From contig NW_020653993.1 of NCBI RefSeq assembly GCF_003589595.1, positions 8,922,962 to 8,986,961 of the forward strand: DNA of 64,000 bases. The letters are read 5' to 3'. Of this stretch, positions 31,901 to 44,118 are shown in pieces (position 1 is the first letter of the stretch; every line of letters starts with the position of its first letter). The notes beneath the pieces were generated by a model. The model had not been told where the DNA came from, did not search any database, and worked only from the letters and a program-made list of their open reading frames with translations. The translations under genes were made by a program, and so were the position numbers. Origin of the DNA: Hyposmocoma kahamanoa. Its lineage: Eukaryota > Arthropoda > Insecta > Lepidoptera > Cosmopterigidae.

Positions 31901-32826
31901 TGCCTAGAGAGTTGGTATTACAGTGCTAACAAAGTTCAAAACAGGAAAAGCCAGCGTTCAATACGTGAACTTTGACATTTAAACAATAACAACAACAGTC
32001 GTCATTCGGAACCGCGTCTTGAAACCGGTGTTATATTTTTACGTCTGACATTTACAAAGCACTGCAATTTTTAACGTATAAATGCGTTTATATCGGCACT
32101 TCATCAATGTTGTTACCAATTACTCTGCAATCTGGTTTTAATAATCCTGATTAGAAATTGCAATGAATTAGAAAACGCCTGAACGTTATTTGAAATGGGA
32201 TTTATTACATGAAATCTCATTATTTTTTAAATTAATATTTAGAATATTATAAATTGTGAATATTACATTTGATTTGGAATTACAATGGTTTCCGCGAAGT
32301 CATCCTTTGTCATGTTCAGACGTGGGATTAATAAGAATGTTCGTTACATACACGATAGTCGAGAAAGGCTTTCGTCCGTTTTAATTAGATCCCTTTTATT
32401 AAAGCGTTGCTGAGGGATACTCTCCTATTGATGGAGATTCGCCGTTAAGTGACGTAGCATTTACAGTAGCGAATAGATCCTTGTATCGATGACTCAAGTT
32501 GCTAGTATCAGGAATACAGTGTTGGCCGTAGCTCATGGCCAGCTACACTGCATATTTATTAAGAATTAATCAATCCACTTGAATGCTTTATTTTGTGGTA
32601 TTTAAATATAGTCACAATGGGCTCGTCAGTGATGTAATAATAGCTACTGTGCAATTCTCAGAAAATTGTGTATTTATAATTGTCCACAGCTGGAACCTGA
32701 ATGACCTCAAGTACGTGCTAACTCTTGAGTCAGAAACGTACGAGGATAATGGTTTTCGTTTTATTTTACTACAAACCTAGGCGACTTAAGTACGGCGAAA
32801 TTATATGGCACTATTAAAAAAATTAA
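28966..32826. other. No recognisable gene; one repeat E copy inside
   Basis: Nearly 4 kb of AT-rich DNA. Apart from repeat E at 29693-29760 I see no structure. Short frames (29541-29939 minus, 30117-30302, 31475-31697, 32583-32780) are not supported by motifs or codon pattern. Confidence 0.45.
29693..29760 (-). repeat. Short dispersed repeat E, copy 2
   Basis: Plus-strand reading GGGTTTTTGCGATTACTACG, CATTGGAAATAAATTATTTT, CGGATCTAAAACCCCGTATA. Matches 6408-6475 over CATTGGAAATAAA and CGGATCTAA. Confidence 0.45.
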
Positions 32827-33070
32827 GGTCTAACCATTGACTTACAATTATATGGACGTCGGGTCCGCGCTAAAAAGTGTCCGCACTTGTAAGGCGCTAA
32901 AATCGTATACAGAGCGCGACACTCCGCTTTAGTCTTCATTTGTTCTACGGACAGCGCGATACTGCGATGACATAACAATTTAAATTTCGAATAGGTTGAC
33001 TTGGGACATTTTTTTCGTGGTTTTTGTATTAGACCCGTCGTCCATTTATTTGTAAGTCAATGGGTCTAAC
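32827..33070. mobile_element. MITE with 8-bp target duplication GGTCTAAC, copy 1
   Basis: The element proper is 32835-33062 (228 bp). Its 31-bp ends are inverted repeats (CATTGACTTACAA...GACG.CGGGTC) matching at 28 of 31 positions. The flanks 32827-32834 and 33063-33070 are both GGTCTAAC. An 8-bp duplication fits hAT or P superfamily transposition; no transposase is encoded. A longer copy is at 59083-59369. Confidence 0.9.
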
Positions 33071-34019
33071 ACTTAGAATTGAAAATGCACTCGCTAAAGC
33101 CCTCCAATTAGAAATTGTTAAGAGTTGACCTCAAATGGCTTTGGTTGATTCCGCATAACTGTGAAACTGTTGAATCGGTCACTTTGGACAAAATATATAT
33201 TAAAATTTCAACTATGCGGTGTGAAAACAAGATTCCTAAAAATGATCATGATAGAAAAAAAAAAGGAAACTTACCTCGAAATTTTACAAGATAATCGCCG
33301 TATTCAATAGGTACTTTACATATACCAATGATTTTATTTACATCAACTGAACTAAATAGAACACGTATAGTCTACGATGCACATTTTTCACAAGGCTTTA
33401 ATTTCGTTTGTAAAGAAATAAATTCTGAAATAAAGCTTATGTCCCTGTCGCTTGAATCAAGCAAAATGAAACTTACGTAGTATCGACTCTTAATACTGAA
33501 TTGAATATAATATTTATTAGCTATAAGGTTCAGAATATTCGGCGAAACTAAATAGGTATAAAATATTATTATCCAAAAATGCGACCCTAAATTCTCTTAC
33601 CTGAAACAAAGGGAAAACCTCAACATCGAACCAATAGGACGAGGTACAAAAATGCTAAACCTCTGTTTTGTGGATAGCATAATCTCTTTCAAACTGGCCT
33701 CAAACACATTTTTGCTGGCTTCGGCAATCGGAATTTCGGTATCGTAATTTGTGTATCTTCGTAAGTTTTATGTTGAGTTGGGAAATGTCTTTTTTTTTGT
33801 TCACGAAAAGTTGAATCGATTTTCTTGTGGAAGTTTCACTTTGTCATGTAGCCGTTATTATGTTTTCACAACTTATGTTCTATGTAAGTAGATATTGCAC
33901 CTACCGTTTAGTTTTCTTTTTAACCAAGTAAGTTTGTTTACTAACTTTAAGACTACGAACTATGAACCGACTGCTTCGTATATTTTCACATAAAACCATC
34001 GTAGGTGACACGAGTCAAG
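33063..34019. other. No recognisable feature beyond the MITE flank
   Basis: AT-rich sequence. No gene seen. Confidence 0.45.
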
Positions 34020-34240
34020 TAGAAATGTCAGCATTACTGTGCTCCGGTTTTGAAAAGCAAGGACGCTGGTGAAATTACAGGCACATGGTACTTGTCAACT
34101 TATGTCTCAGGGTGACGGGCGCAGTGGAAGTGCTCCTCAGGTCTTTGCAATTTAAAGCTCTGAGTGGCACTGTAACTGTTATGGACAGGCGTGTATCAGG
34201 CGCACAACTTATTCGTCCCGTCACTTGATGTTATAAAAAA
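34020..34240 (-). repeat. Dispersed repeat family A, copy 9
   Basis: The minus strand runs from the CAAGTGACGGGACGAA head through GTGCGCCTGA, a short deletion, GTCCATAACAGTTACAGTGC, CACTCAGAGCTTTAAATTGC and on to AAAACCGGAGCACAGTAATG, where it stops before the GGCGGCAGAAATAGG block. Confidence 0.8.
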
Positions 34241-35915
34241 ACATGCTCCAGTTGTAAAACATACAATTCAAAAATTGTCCTTCTTTATTTTTTTCTTGAC
34301 TTTCTAAACACAATATATAATTTTTGTTTACATGAGCATAACAAATCCACAATCTTTCCAGTAAATCCGTACTAAACCAGATCTGTGTCAGTAGGTACAA
34401 ACCAAAGTACCAGGATGGAGTTGCAATCGTCCACCGAGGCCTATCATTAGGCAGACCGCGGATTACAGTCACGACATAAGGCTCGGTTGCAACAACCTCA
34501 ATTGTTTTATGCCTACGTTTAGTATCTTGTTAATGAGGACTGTAGAATCTGAAACACTATTAAATTGTTTATTTACTTTACACATAAGTAATGGTGTGAA
34601 AGTTATGCCTTCACTTAACAATTCACAGTTATCGAGGCCTTTGCGATTGCTTTGGAAATGTAACTACGTTTTTGGAATCTAAATAGCGTTATATTTCCAA
34701 AGCCAGAAGGCTCACCCTCTGGGTACAATGGTCGCGACTGATTGAGATGGTAAATGACTGATTGTAGATGTTTTTACCATTTCTATTTACCACGACCATC
34801 AGATCTGTAAATTATTTAAACTACAGTAGGTTAATTTTCTAAAAGGAAACCACCGACTGACTCTGAAACAAGAAGTAAAGACGATTACACTGTGTTCAAT
34901 GCTGCTTCGATATCGAAAATATACGAGTACATCATATTCAACGTTAACATTGCACAATGTAACCGACCACCAAGGAAATACACGTCTTACCTAAGCTTAA
35001 CATCAATGTATCGCTATCGCATTGCAAATCTTTTCAATAACCCAACAGACAAAGCTTGTTGCGACTTCGAAACCTTTTATTTGTTGTACTACTTGTAATT
35101 TATTTACTGTACGTTTGTTTACGACGAAGTTGTTTTTGTTGTAATTATTTGCATTGTCTATATCAACTCTTATATATCCCACTTCTGTGACTAGCTTTTT
35201 TTATATGGATAGTGGACAGACTAGGTTGTAATAATTTAATAAGAACAGTTCACCTATTTTGACGTTGTTAAGACAAAGAAATCATGATGTTGTTACATAC
35301 CAGATATTGGTTACGGCTAGTATACTATCCAAAAAGCTTATATCTTTTACGCATGTGAGTATGCTTTAATATTAAACTGTGATTCCCAAAGAATCCTTTC
35401 CCATCTCTCATTTCCCAAATATTTGCACCTGTCCTACGTGACGTGGCATTAATGACGTCAGCAACCCTTTGCAATAGCATAGAAATTATCGCGGTCCCAT
35501 AGGCGTTAGCATCTTCGAGTACTCTCAATGTTGCGTTCTACCTTCAAGAGTTTCTTCTGTCTCAAATTAGATATGCAGCAGTTTATTTTCATAACTACCT
35601 GCATACATCGTAAGATCATTTGGGGCAGACGGTTGAACGTATCGTGCTTCCTAATCGCACTTTATTACAAGTATTCTAAACTTTATAATAGCAAATGAAA
35701 GTGTTTTTTCCGGATCTAAATTGCATATATTTATTTTTTCAACCAAACCTTTACATCTTCCATGGTCGCGGCTGACCGAAATATGTTAGTCATCAGACAG
35801 TTGTCATGAAATCTGTAAAGAGCTCGAAAAATTAATTTGTTTGGAAAAAGATACATTAGCAATTTGGATTCGGTAAAAAGAATTTCATTTTCAATGTGTG
35901 TAACGCGCGAAAGTC
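34241..35915. other. No recognisable gene; repeat E fragments
   Basis: AT-rich. Contains diverged repeat E pieces at 34640-34695 and 35698-35735 (TTTTTTCCGGATCTAAATTG, CATATAT). No credible frame. Confidence 0.4.
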
Positions 35916-36153
35916 TACACACATCAAAAAAAGTTTGCGATCAGTTTGAAAACTTAACATATTTTTAATATGTGGAAATATTATTAAGAAATATGTAATA
36001 AATAGTTTTTTTGTTAAAAGTACAACATTAAATAAATAATTAAAATTAAAAACAAATAATAGTATCACTAAAGAGGTTTTTGAAATATTTTTAGAAATAA
36101 AAAAAAATATTTCAAGTTTTAAAAGTGATCGCAAACTTTTTTTGATGTGTGTA
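35916..36153. mobile_element. Tc1/mariner-like MITE flanked by TA
   Basis: The element 35918-36151 (234 bp) begins CACACATCAAAAAAAGTTTG and ends with its reverse complement. The first 26 bases of each arm pair perfectly and similarity continues to about 38. TA sits at both borders (35916-35917 and 36152-36153), the hallmark of Tc1/mariner insertion. The interior is A/T-rich with no transposase. Perfect arms suggest a fairly young copy. Confidence 0.88.
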
Positions 36154-39100
36154 TGAATTGGATTTACAAAATAATAGTTAGCTTTCATGTGATGTAAAGA
36201 AAAACTGACATCTATTATGTTTATTTCCATTTGAAATATAATCGACTCATAAGTGTTTTATTATAAAAAAATTGGTAATCAGTATAGGTACCGCCCTAAG
36301 AAGGTATCAGCTTACTGGTATATTTTAAACCGCATACAACGCTCTTCCATCATTTTGCAGTGTCGACCTCTTATCTCCGGCTCACAGAGAATGGGATTAC
36401 GTTCCCCTTCGTAGACTGTATTTTTCATCTCTTACAATTGGATGCCTTGTTTTGGTGCAAATACAATTTTCAACGGTTTTAGAAAATACGAAAATGCGAA
36501 AAATGGACGAACATCGTAGGCTTTTTAGTACGATATTGTAAACTTAAGTTAAAACTGCAATCACAAAGAAACGTGACTTTGAAGATCACCTTCAAACGGA
36601 AATGGAAATAGAAGTCTGGAGTTTTAGCGAAACAATTCGAATGTTTTGGTTGAAGCGAAATACCAACGTTGCCCTAAGATTCAAATTGTAATTCCACAGT
36701 ACGCCGCTGCTATTCGGTTCAATAAATCTAATTCTATTTCGCCACAAAGTCAATGTGATGTAAAGAGGTGTAGAGGTGTAGCTTAATCCAATTGGGACGT
36801 CTTAAAATGGAGGTACAAATTTAGTATCGATCCAGTAATAGAAAAATGTACTACATATCCGTCAATCTGTATACTACATCTCGTTGGAACCTCTATGGTT
36901 TCTATGTGAACTACATCGAGAAAAGATCAATGTCCTTTACATACCGACTAAAGAGTAGGTAGCGGACACATTAATTGAAGCCCTTCTTAGGGATTGCTTT
37001 CTTAAAGCACGATCTTCGCTTGGAGTTGTAGATAAAACCCTGATTTGCTGTAGGGTGAGTGTTGGAACCTCTGTGCAACCATAGAGGTTCCAACACTCCT
37101 GATCCATGTTCAACACACATGATCTTGTGACTTATGTTCAAATATTCAATGTCAATGCAAATTTTGTAATATTATTGTTTTATTACATCTATATCGGGAT
37201 ACTGACTGAAAACGTATCTTCTGTAGATGAAGGTTGGGGTTTTGTTGTTTGCCAAACTTTGCTTATCTGTTTAAAGTTTGTTTTTTACCTAGTTCTTTCT
37301 TCTTTTTTGGCTAAAACTATTGGCAAATAAAGATCAACTTCAAGACGATGTCCAACTTGGGTATTGAGGTCAATTTCGCTATTTTCGGACATATTCAATC
37401 TGAACACGAGCAGTGGCATCCCCTGGAGATCACAACCGTAGCAAGTAGGTATAGCTTTATGAAATATATCCATTCTTTACTAGTCTATTTCGTGAAATAA
37501 ATTCCAGCGTCAAGAAGTGTTTTGTCCACGCTTCTGTGTGTTTACAGTCAACGTTTTATAAATTATACTACAAAAACATTTCGTGTTTCTTAAAACTTCC
37601 ATTTCCAGGTCTATGTTTTGATTTTTCTACAATGTTTCTGCTTTTATGTACAATAAAAAGTGTGCTGGTACTTTTATTTCGGCTACGTAGCCAGTGCATA
37701 TTATGGACATATCATTTTTCTTTGTATTTAAATAACTTATACTGTATTCTAAATAAAATACTTGCCTATTTCAATTTCCCATTTTTGATTTAAACATATT
37801 AAAACATAAAGGGGAAGTCATATTAAAAAAATAATAAATGTCTCTTTTACCATTGGCCCTACGAGCCGGATCACATAAACCATCAGCTAGGTAGCCCGTA
37901 AACTCGACATATTTATGTCTCTACGAGCCTCGCGGGGGTTTGTTCGCAGTGTTTATGTACAGCTTACTAACAACTACCGTGCCAGGCTAATTTGAACTCT
38001 AGGTCTCTTCCCCCTTTGGCCTTATAAGTAGCTAGATATAAGCGAAGTCTCGTTAAAGTCTACCGGGAGGTAAAATTCCTTCGCATATTATATTGCCTTT
38101 ATGTACTAATAGTTGGAATATGCGAATGTTACCGAAAGTTTTGGAAACATATTTCGTAAAAAAATATCACACGGGCATAAAGGAATTACGTGTTTTAGTA
38201 AACATTTCTGAAGTAAAGTGTAAGTGTAAGTAAAGTGTAAGTAATACAGATTTGAAACGAAAACACTAAACACCAAAACAAACCACATATACATATTTGC
38301 GTGAAGGGGAGGAACATAGGCAAGTAAACGAACATTTCCAATATAGGCCGATATAACGGAATAAATTTCGATTTTCACACTCCAGTATTGGTATTTTCTT
38401 ATTGTCACTAGACTTTGAGATACCGACACCTTCTTATTTACACATATCGGCGCATGTTCCTGAGAAGCGTAAGCAGACTCCGGATCTCCGTTTCCTAGAA
38501 TAAGTAGGTACGTAGCGTACTTCCTACGCAGGAAGTTTATTACATTATAGCTATTCGCATACTTTCATACATTTATATTCTTAGTATTTTTTCTCATGGT
38601 CAACCCACACATTAGATGCCCACTGTCAGGCTAGGATTACCTTTAAGTAGAGGACTTTGTCTTTAGTATTTTATTCTGACTAGTGTGAGTTGGGGACTCG
38701 CTGCACTTTGTTTCATTACGCTGTGTCCTTCACCTTTAAATCAGGTTTCAATTAGCAAACTAACCTGCACACATATAATTCCAAAACTTGGTAGTTTTAA
38801 CGTAACCTCTCTTAAGGACTCTTTTAATCATATTGACGTATGTACGTGGAGTGTTGTTTTGTCACATTTTTTTAGACATTCGCTCTGTTACTCTGTATTT
38901 TATGCTTGTGATAAGATGTGTGATATTTTGATCAAATCAAATAATATTACTTGTAGGTGATAATTTCGTAGTCTGTACGCTGGCCATGTAATACGAGTAT
39001 GCATACTTACGTAGTCATTTCTTATTTTACTAATAAAATTCATGGGTTTTGCGTGAGTTCTTTAGTTTAGCATGGCAGTATCTGATTTAAAGGCAGTAGT

Positions 39101-39425
39101 AGTACTTTTATAGCTTACAAAGATTCAGGCTTTGATAGATACATAGTGTAAAGAGCGTTTCCCTAAAATTGTAATCTAAAAACTAGACTTCCAAAGTTTA
39201 CTTATCGGGTTTTTGCGGTTTCCATGGGACCCCCTCATCAGATTCTGATTTCTTGGTGACAATGGAACTGTTACAGACTCCTTTGTACATTTTATTTTTT
39301 TTCTGGTTGCCATGGTGACGGTGATTTGTTGATTACATGTATTGTGTCAAGCGAAAGTCGACTTTAATTGGCGGAAAATAATTAGCTGTGACAGCTGAAA
39401 CGAACTCTGAACAGCATCAGGGCCC
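36154..39425. other. No recognisable gene
   Basis: About 3.3 kb. It holds the hairpin at 37057-37098, its third sequence copy at 36883-36900 and a 16-bp tandem repeat (AAGTAAAGTGTAAGTG twice) at 38211-38245. Frames such as 37106-37330, 37536-37793, 38106-38429 and 38685-38960 show no recognisable domain. Confidence 0.45.
37057..37098. repeat. Hairpin, 19-bp arms, loop CAAC
   Basis: GAGTGTTGGAACCTCTGTG at 37057-37075 pairs with 37080-37098 apart from one mismatch (a G:U pair in RNA). The right arm plus part of the loop (37077-37094) is also the exact reverse complement of GTTGGAACCTCTATGGTT at 36883-36900. Confidence 0.8.
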
Positions 39426-39427
39426 AC

Positions 39428-39770
39428 CTCCAGAGTATACATTTTCAAACAAAAAAGAATTTTCAAAGTCGGTGCACAATTGATGGAGAAATTGGTGAAT
39501 ACACGGACAATGGACATGCCTATAAAATTTGAGGATTTCCTTCGATTTTCAGATTATAATGAGGGGATGGATTATAATGGGGGGAATCTCTTTGACTTGG
39601 CGACAATGGGACTACCACGAGAGTGCACCCTTTCAAACAAAAAAAAAAATTTTCAAAATCGGTCCACAATTGTCGGGATATTTGAAAACATACATAAAAC
39701 GTACATACAGCCGAACATATAACCTCTTCCTTTTTTTTTTGAAACCTGTTCAAAAGAAGGCTGTCTGAGT
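39428..39770 (-). repeat. Repeat B-related region with a 65-bp internal direct repeat
   Basis: TTTTCAAACAAAAAAGAATT, TTCAAAGTCGGTGCACAATT at 39443-39482 recurs as TTTCAAACAAAAAAAAAAAT, TTCAAAATCGGTCCACAATT at 39631-39670. The end (AACCTCTTCC followed by a T-run) matches the minus-strand start of family B. Strongly diverged from the other B copies. Confidence 0.5.
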
Positions 39771-40393
39771 TAAGAACGACTTGTGAATTTCATCAGGCCT
39801 GGAAGTCATAGGCGTAAACTTAATATGTTATAATCAATATCATAGTCAATATAAACAACAATGACTGTCCAAGTATGCAACCTTGTTGCAGACCTCGAAA
39901 AAGATGGCGTGAGATTACTTTTGTAACTGGCTGTAGACAGTACACGAGATCACAAGCTAGCAAAATCTGTAAGTTTAGATACAGTGAATAGGAGGAGGCC
40001 TTTGACCTGTAATACGAGTACAGAAACGTTAATGAACAATCATCGTCCTTAATAATTCAAATAGTATTATGAGTATGATGTCATCGCCCTGCTTAAAGAG
40101 GCTAAGGAATGCAGCTCTGATCAACAGACGATACATTTTAATTGTGTCTGCTTCTTACTAATGAAGTATTTTTATAATATTGCCTAAACCTCCGATTCGT
40201 GTACCCATATACAGCTCCATTAACGAAACTTAATATTACTTTAAACCTTAAAAATGAATTTCGGAAACGTATATTATTTGTAGTTCAGATTTATGGTTTC
40301 AATGTTGAAACCTTTGATACCTTTTCAACCTATTAGTGTCGCATTACATATCTTCCATATTTATATAGAAGTCTGTACCCATCATGACTCTAC
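39771..40393. other. No recognisable feature
   Basis: AT-rich sequence. No gene or repeat recognised. Confidence 0.45.
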
Positions 40394-40664
40394 GAGCGTT
40401 TACACACGGGGCCTTTTAGCAGCGATACGAACGTGCGTTTGTGATTTAGAGGGGGTTGCAGCGATACAAACGCGCCTTTGTGATTTATATTCGGTTGCAT
40501 GGATACAAACATACGATTGCATAAATGCTTTCGTTGAATCATTAAAAACTGGCATCGCGATTGTATCCATGCTTAAGTCGCGCTTGTGTGTAGACAATTG
40601 CCGTCTGCATCGCGATTGAGTCGCTGCAGACGCGCTATTAACAGCCGTGGTGTGTAACCGCTTT
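40394..40664. mobile_element. MITE-like element with TTACACAC ends, copy 1
   Basis: The left end GAGCGTTTACACACGGGGC resembles the reverse complement of the right end, AAGCGGTTACACACCACGGC. Inside are repeats of AGCGATAC(G/A)AACG and TTGTGATTTA, denser in CG than the surroundings. The element at 48637-48804 shares TTTTAGCAGC, CGCGATTGTATC and GTGTGTA blocks. No target duplication identified and no protein encoded. Confidence 0.6.
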
Positions 40665-41950
40665 AATCTGTTTAAGATATGACTTGAATACAAATGTCAA
40701 TAGTCAATACTAGCGCCATTGTTTTAAGGTTATAAATTAAGGCGGCAACAATTCAAACGACGGCTATTTGTCACACAGAAAATTAGACTTGATTGTTGTT
40801 ATAGAGAACCAAAACAGCTCCCAAGAGTATGAAAACAGGATGCATAAATTCAAATTTAGCTGGACCACTCATATCCGCTGCCGAAACCAAATTCGCACGG
40901 CCACTTTGAACGACCTCTCTTGTGACCTGATACAAGAACTTATTTGTATTAAACGTAGGTCTAGAAATCATGGTTAGGTATTACTGTAATCAAATACGGT
41001 GGTTTTGATTCCCATGACTTGGGTTCAGTCGTGTCTTTTTTGTGGTAAGGGAGGAGGATAGCTATTAGCCTCACTGTAAATGAATGTGTAAAATCACGAG
41101 TAATTCGTTTATTGATGATGCAACTTTTCTTAATTGGTTCTGGATGTTCTGGGTAGAGTTGCTAGAGTCACATTGGTCCGGTTCCATAGTTCAGGGAATT
41201 CATGAGACCATCCAATTGGTTGTTTGGCACATTTGACATATTTGTACAGAAATATATATAATTTTGTAACAGAATGTAACCGTGTAATAATTTGTGTGTC
41301 GCGCACATTATTTTTAATTTAGTTTGTTATTTTATTCCTTTAAATTTGCATTCCTTTTGACAATTTGTTTTTCGTTGTTGTCATTAAAATTACTGCGTGT
41401 AAAGTATACGTTCCCGAAAATCCCAACTACTAATTTCTTCTCTTTCTTCCTCCATTCGAAACCACTAGACAAGCGTCTCGCAACAGCTTGGTTGATGACC
41501 TAGACCGCTCACATTCCTGTAAACCTACGATTGACAATTACAAGCAGGCATTTATTTTATGGTAAACCGAGCTTCGGTATTTAGTGAATATTAGTAAATA
41601 TTACGACACTGTATTCAGTTCTCTCACTTTGTGCAATTAAGGTCTAAAGGTCTAATCACTGAAGCGTTAAAAGTTACATATTATGACGGCTTCTATTGTT
41701 AGACACTATTAAAAGATTACAAAGTAACCTTATTTTTTTGGTACTGTTCCACCTTTTCAAGGCTGTGCCGTTCAGTTGCACATAAGGCTCTGCGCCCACT
41801 GATGAGACGGCACGGCAAGGGCTTTATATGTAACGGATAATAATATACCTTAATCATTGATATTATAGCTGAAATTTTAATGATTGCAGTCGTAACTACA
41901 TAAACAAATATGCGGTGGGCTTAGGGATACCGAGCCTGCAGCCTCCGGAA
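40665..41950. other. No recognisable feature
   Basis: AT-rich sequence. Frames at 40768-40977 are unsupported. Confidence 0.45.
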
Positions 41951-41964
41951 TAGTGATGAAAGAG

Positions 41965-42452
41965 ACTCAGTCTTTTAAGGCGTTTTATAACGACTCGACT
42001 CCATTTTACAGAACTCGACTCTAAAATTAAGACTGGGGTTCGAGTTTTTATTAAAAAGACTCAGTCGTTATACTAAAAGACTAAAAAAACTTAAATGACT
42101 TGAACGACTTGAAAGACTTATACGACTCGAGTTTTTTGCAAAGGACTTATACCTATTTTATGTCTTATTAAACCCGAAGTTTATAAATAAAAATGACATA
42201 AGTAGTATGTAGTAAATAATCACGTTTATTTACTTATAATAGAAATCGTAAAATAAATACCTTGTGGGTAGAAATAAAATCACGCCAAACGGGTCATGAC
42301 TCGCGACTCCCGAGGTTATGAGACGCCAGTCGTTTTAGTTATTTTAGTCTTTAGTCGTTTTAGTCCTATAAGTCTTTTAAGCTTCCTAGGGTTACAAGGC
42401 TTTGACTCGAATTAGTCTTCAGTTTTAGTATTATGACTAAAGACTGACAGAT
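41965..42452. mobile_element. Putative hAT-like element with subterminal GACT/AGTC iterons
   Basis: The left part (41965-42150) is crowded with GACT in forms such as GAGACTCAGTC, ACGACTCGACTCC and GAACGACTTGAAAGACTT. The right part (42290-42450) carries mostly the reverse orientation: CCAGTCGTTTTAG, TTTTAGTCTTTAGTCG, TCCTATAAGTCTTTTAAG. The centre is plain AT-rich DNA. Inverted, reiterated subterminal motifs are typical of transposase-binding sites in hAT-like elements. I could not fix exact ends or a target duplication. Confidence 0.5.
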
Positions 42453-44090
42453 GTCTAAGGATACATATTTATTTATTTATCTAAAAGGATGACCAGAAGC
42501 TTGAAACTAACTTAAATAATAATAGTAACAAATGAGAGCCAATTACAGAACCTCTCAAATAGAAATAAAATGAGGAACCTGAATGCACAATTTATCTAAA
42601 CTCTTACATAAACCATAACATATTCTTATTACGTAAAACATAAAAACGAGTCAAAGAAATGCTCACTCAGTGCTCTCCTTGCCGAAATCACACTCGTATT
42701 GAAAAGATCCAGATCAAAAGGGTTATAGTAGCTTGTTACAATTATTGCTTGCATGCCACAGTCTCATTTTGCTTGTAATTAGTATGCGCCGGGGGTAAAA
42801 CCAAAAGTGGATTGTTTCTCAAATAATTAGAGATTTATACCGCGGCACAATTGCCGTCCGTGTGCGCTTGGCTAGGGTTAGGGATGCCGAAGGCTTCCTT
42901 GACGTGCGGACCCGCTAATGGGCGTCGGGCTTAAAGTAACAGTTACTGTTTCATTTCACGTTAATATAATAAAGCTGTCCACTATAGCTTCCAGTGGGAG
43001 ATGTACGGCGATGTAACACTACCACTTCAAGCTAACATTTAAGCGTGTGCAGACAGAGCCTTGTTGTACGTAATAGGTAAATAAGTTTCTGTCGTTGTAT
43101 GGAGTGTCCGGGGTGTGCTATGGTTACAAGAAATCGCTTCCATTCCGTTCTGCGCCAATGTAAATTGAGCCTTCGTTTCACTTCCAATTTAGCATTAGGA
43201 GGTTACATGAGTTATGAAAACATTTTCTATCTAAAACTGGCAAACAAAAAACAGACCGCTCAGCCGTTCGAGTGAAATCCACTTTTCTCAGAATTTGGCG
43301 TGAAGTCTTAAAATTCCTATAACCGTCACTTCCAGTGTTCATTGTTTATACAATGTTGTGATCTCACTAAGTCGTTTAGTCATCTATTTTAGTGACTAAG
43401 CATTAATGTTAGTTTAGTCAAAAATCTAGAAAGTGTATTCTCTTCCTGATTAGGCGTACAAGGCCGGAATTTTTACTATGACATAAGTTTATTGCGTTTT
43501 CTTAATTGGTTGCGAATCATTTGTAGTATTTGCGTCAGCCTATGATTAATTAAACATAAATATAGATATATTTTAATAATATGCGCATAGTTACAAGCAT
43601 TTGTAGTAAATAATTAATCAGAGGGCGTAAATAAATTTGCTCCTAACACTGAGAAATCGACAGTGTAGGATAGATTGACTAACTGCAACATGTTATGAGT
43701 ATTGGTTGGTTAGCATTTAAGTTTACGTTTTATTATAATTTCAATTATTTTGTCACTTATATTCTGGAGACGGAACAATAAACATGTCTCTATAGGGCAA
43801 TCTTCAAGTTAGTTTTCTCTGCCTAATTTCGATGGCGATATTTATTATTTTATATTTTACGATAATATACTCGAATACTTAAATTGCCACCCGAATTAGG
43901 TAGAGACTAAACTGACCCAAAATTAACCCAAAACCCAACGTAACCAATCTTAATAATATGAGAATAATTTTAGAAAGATAAACTTGTTATACATAAATCA
44001 ATATTGTTTTTATACAAAAATCACAAAAGAAAATACCCGTCAGGAAACAAATTGCCAAAAAAAATTGTATCAATAAAAAATCTACTTAAC
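42453..44090. other. No recognisable feature
   Basis: AT-rich sequence. No supported gene or repeat. Confidence 0.45.
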
Positions 44091-44118
44091 AATCTATGTA
44101 TTTTATTGCACACCGCAC

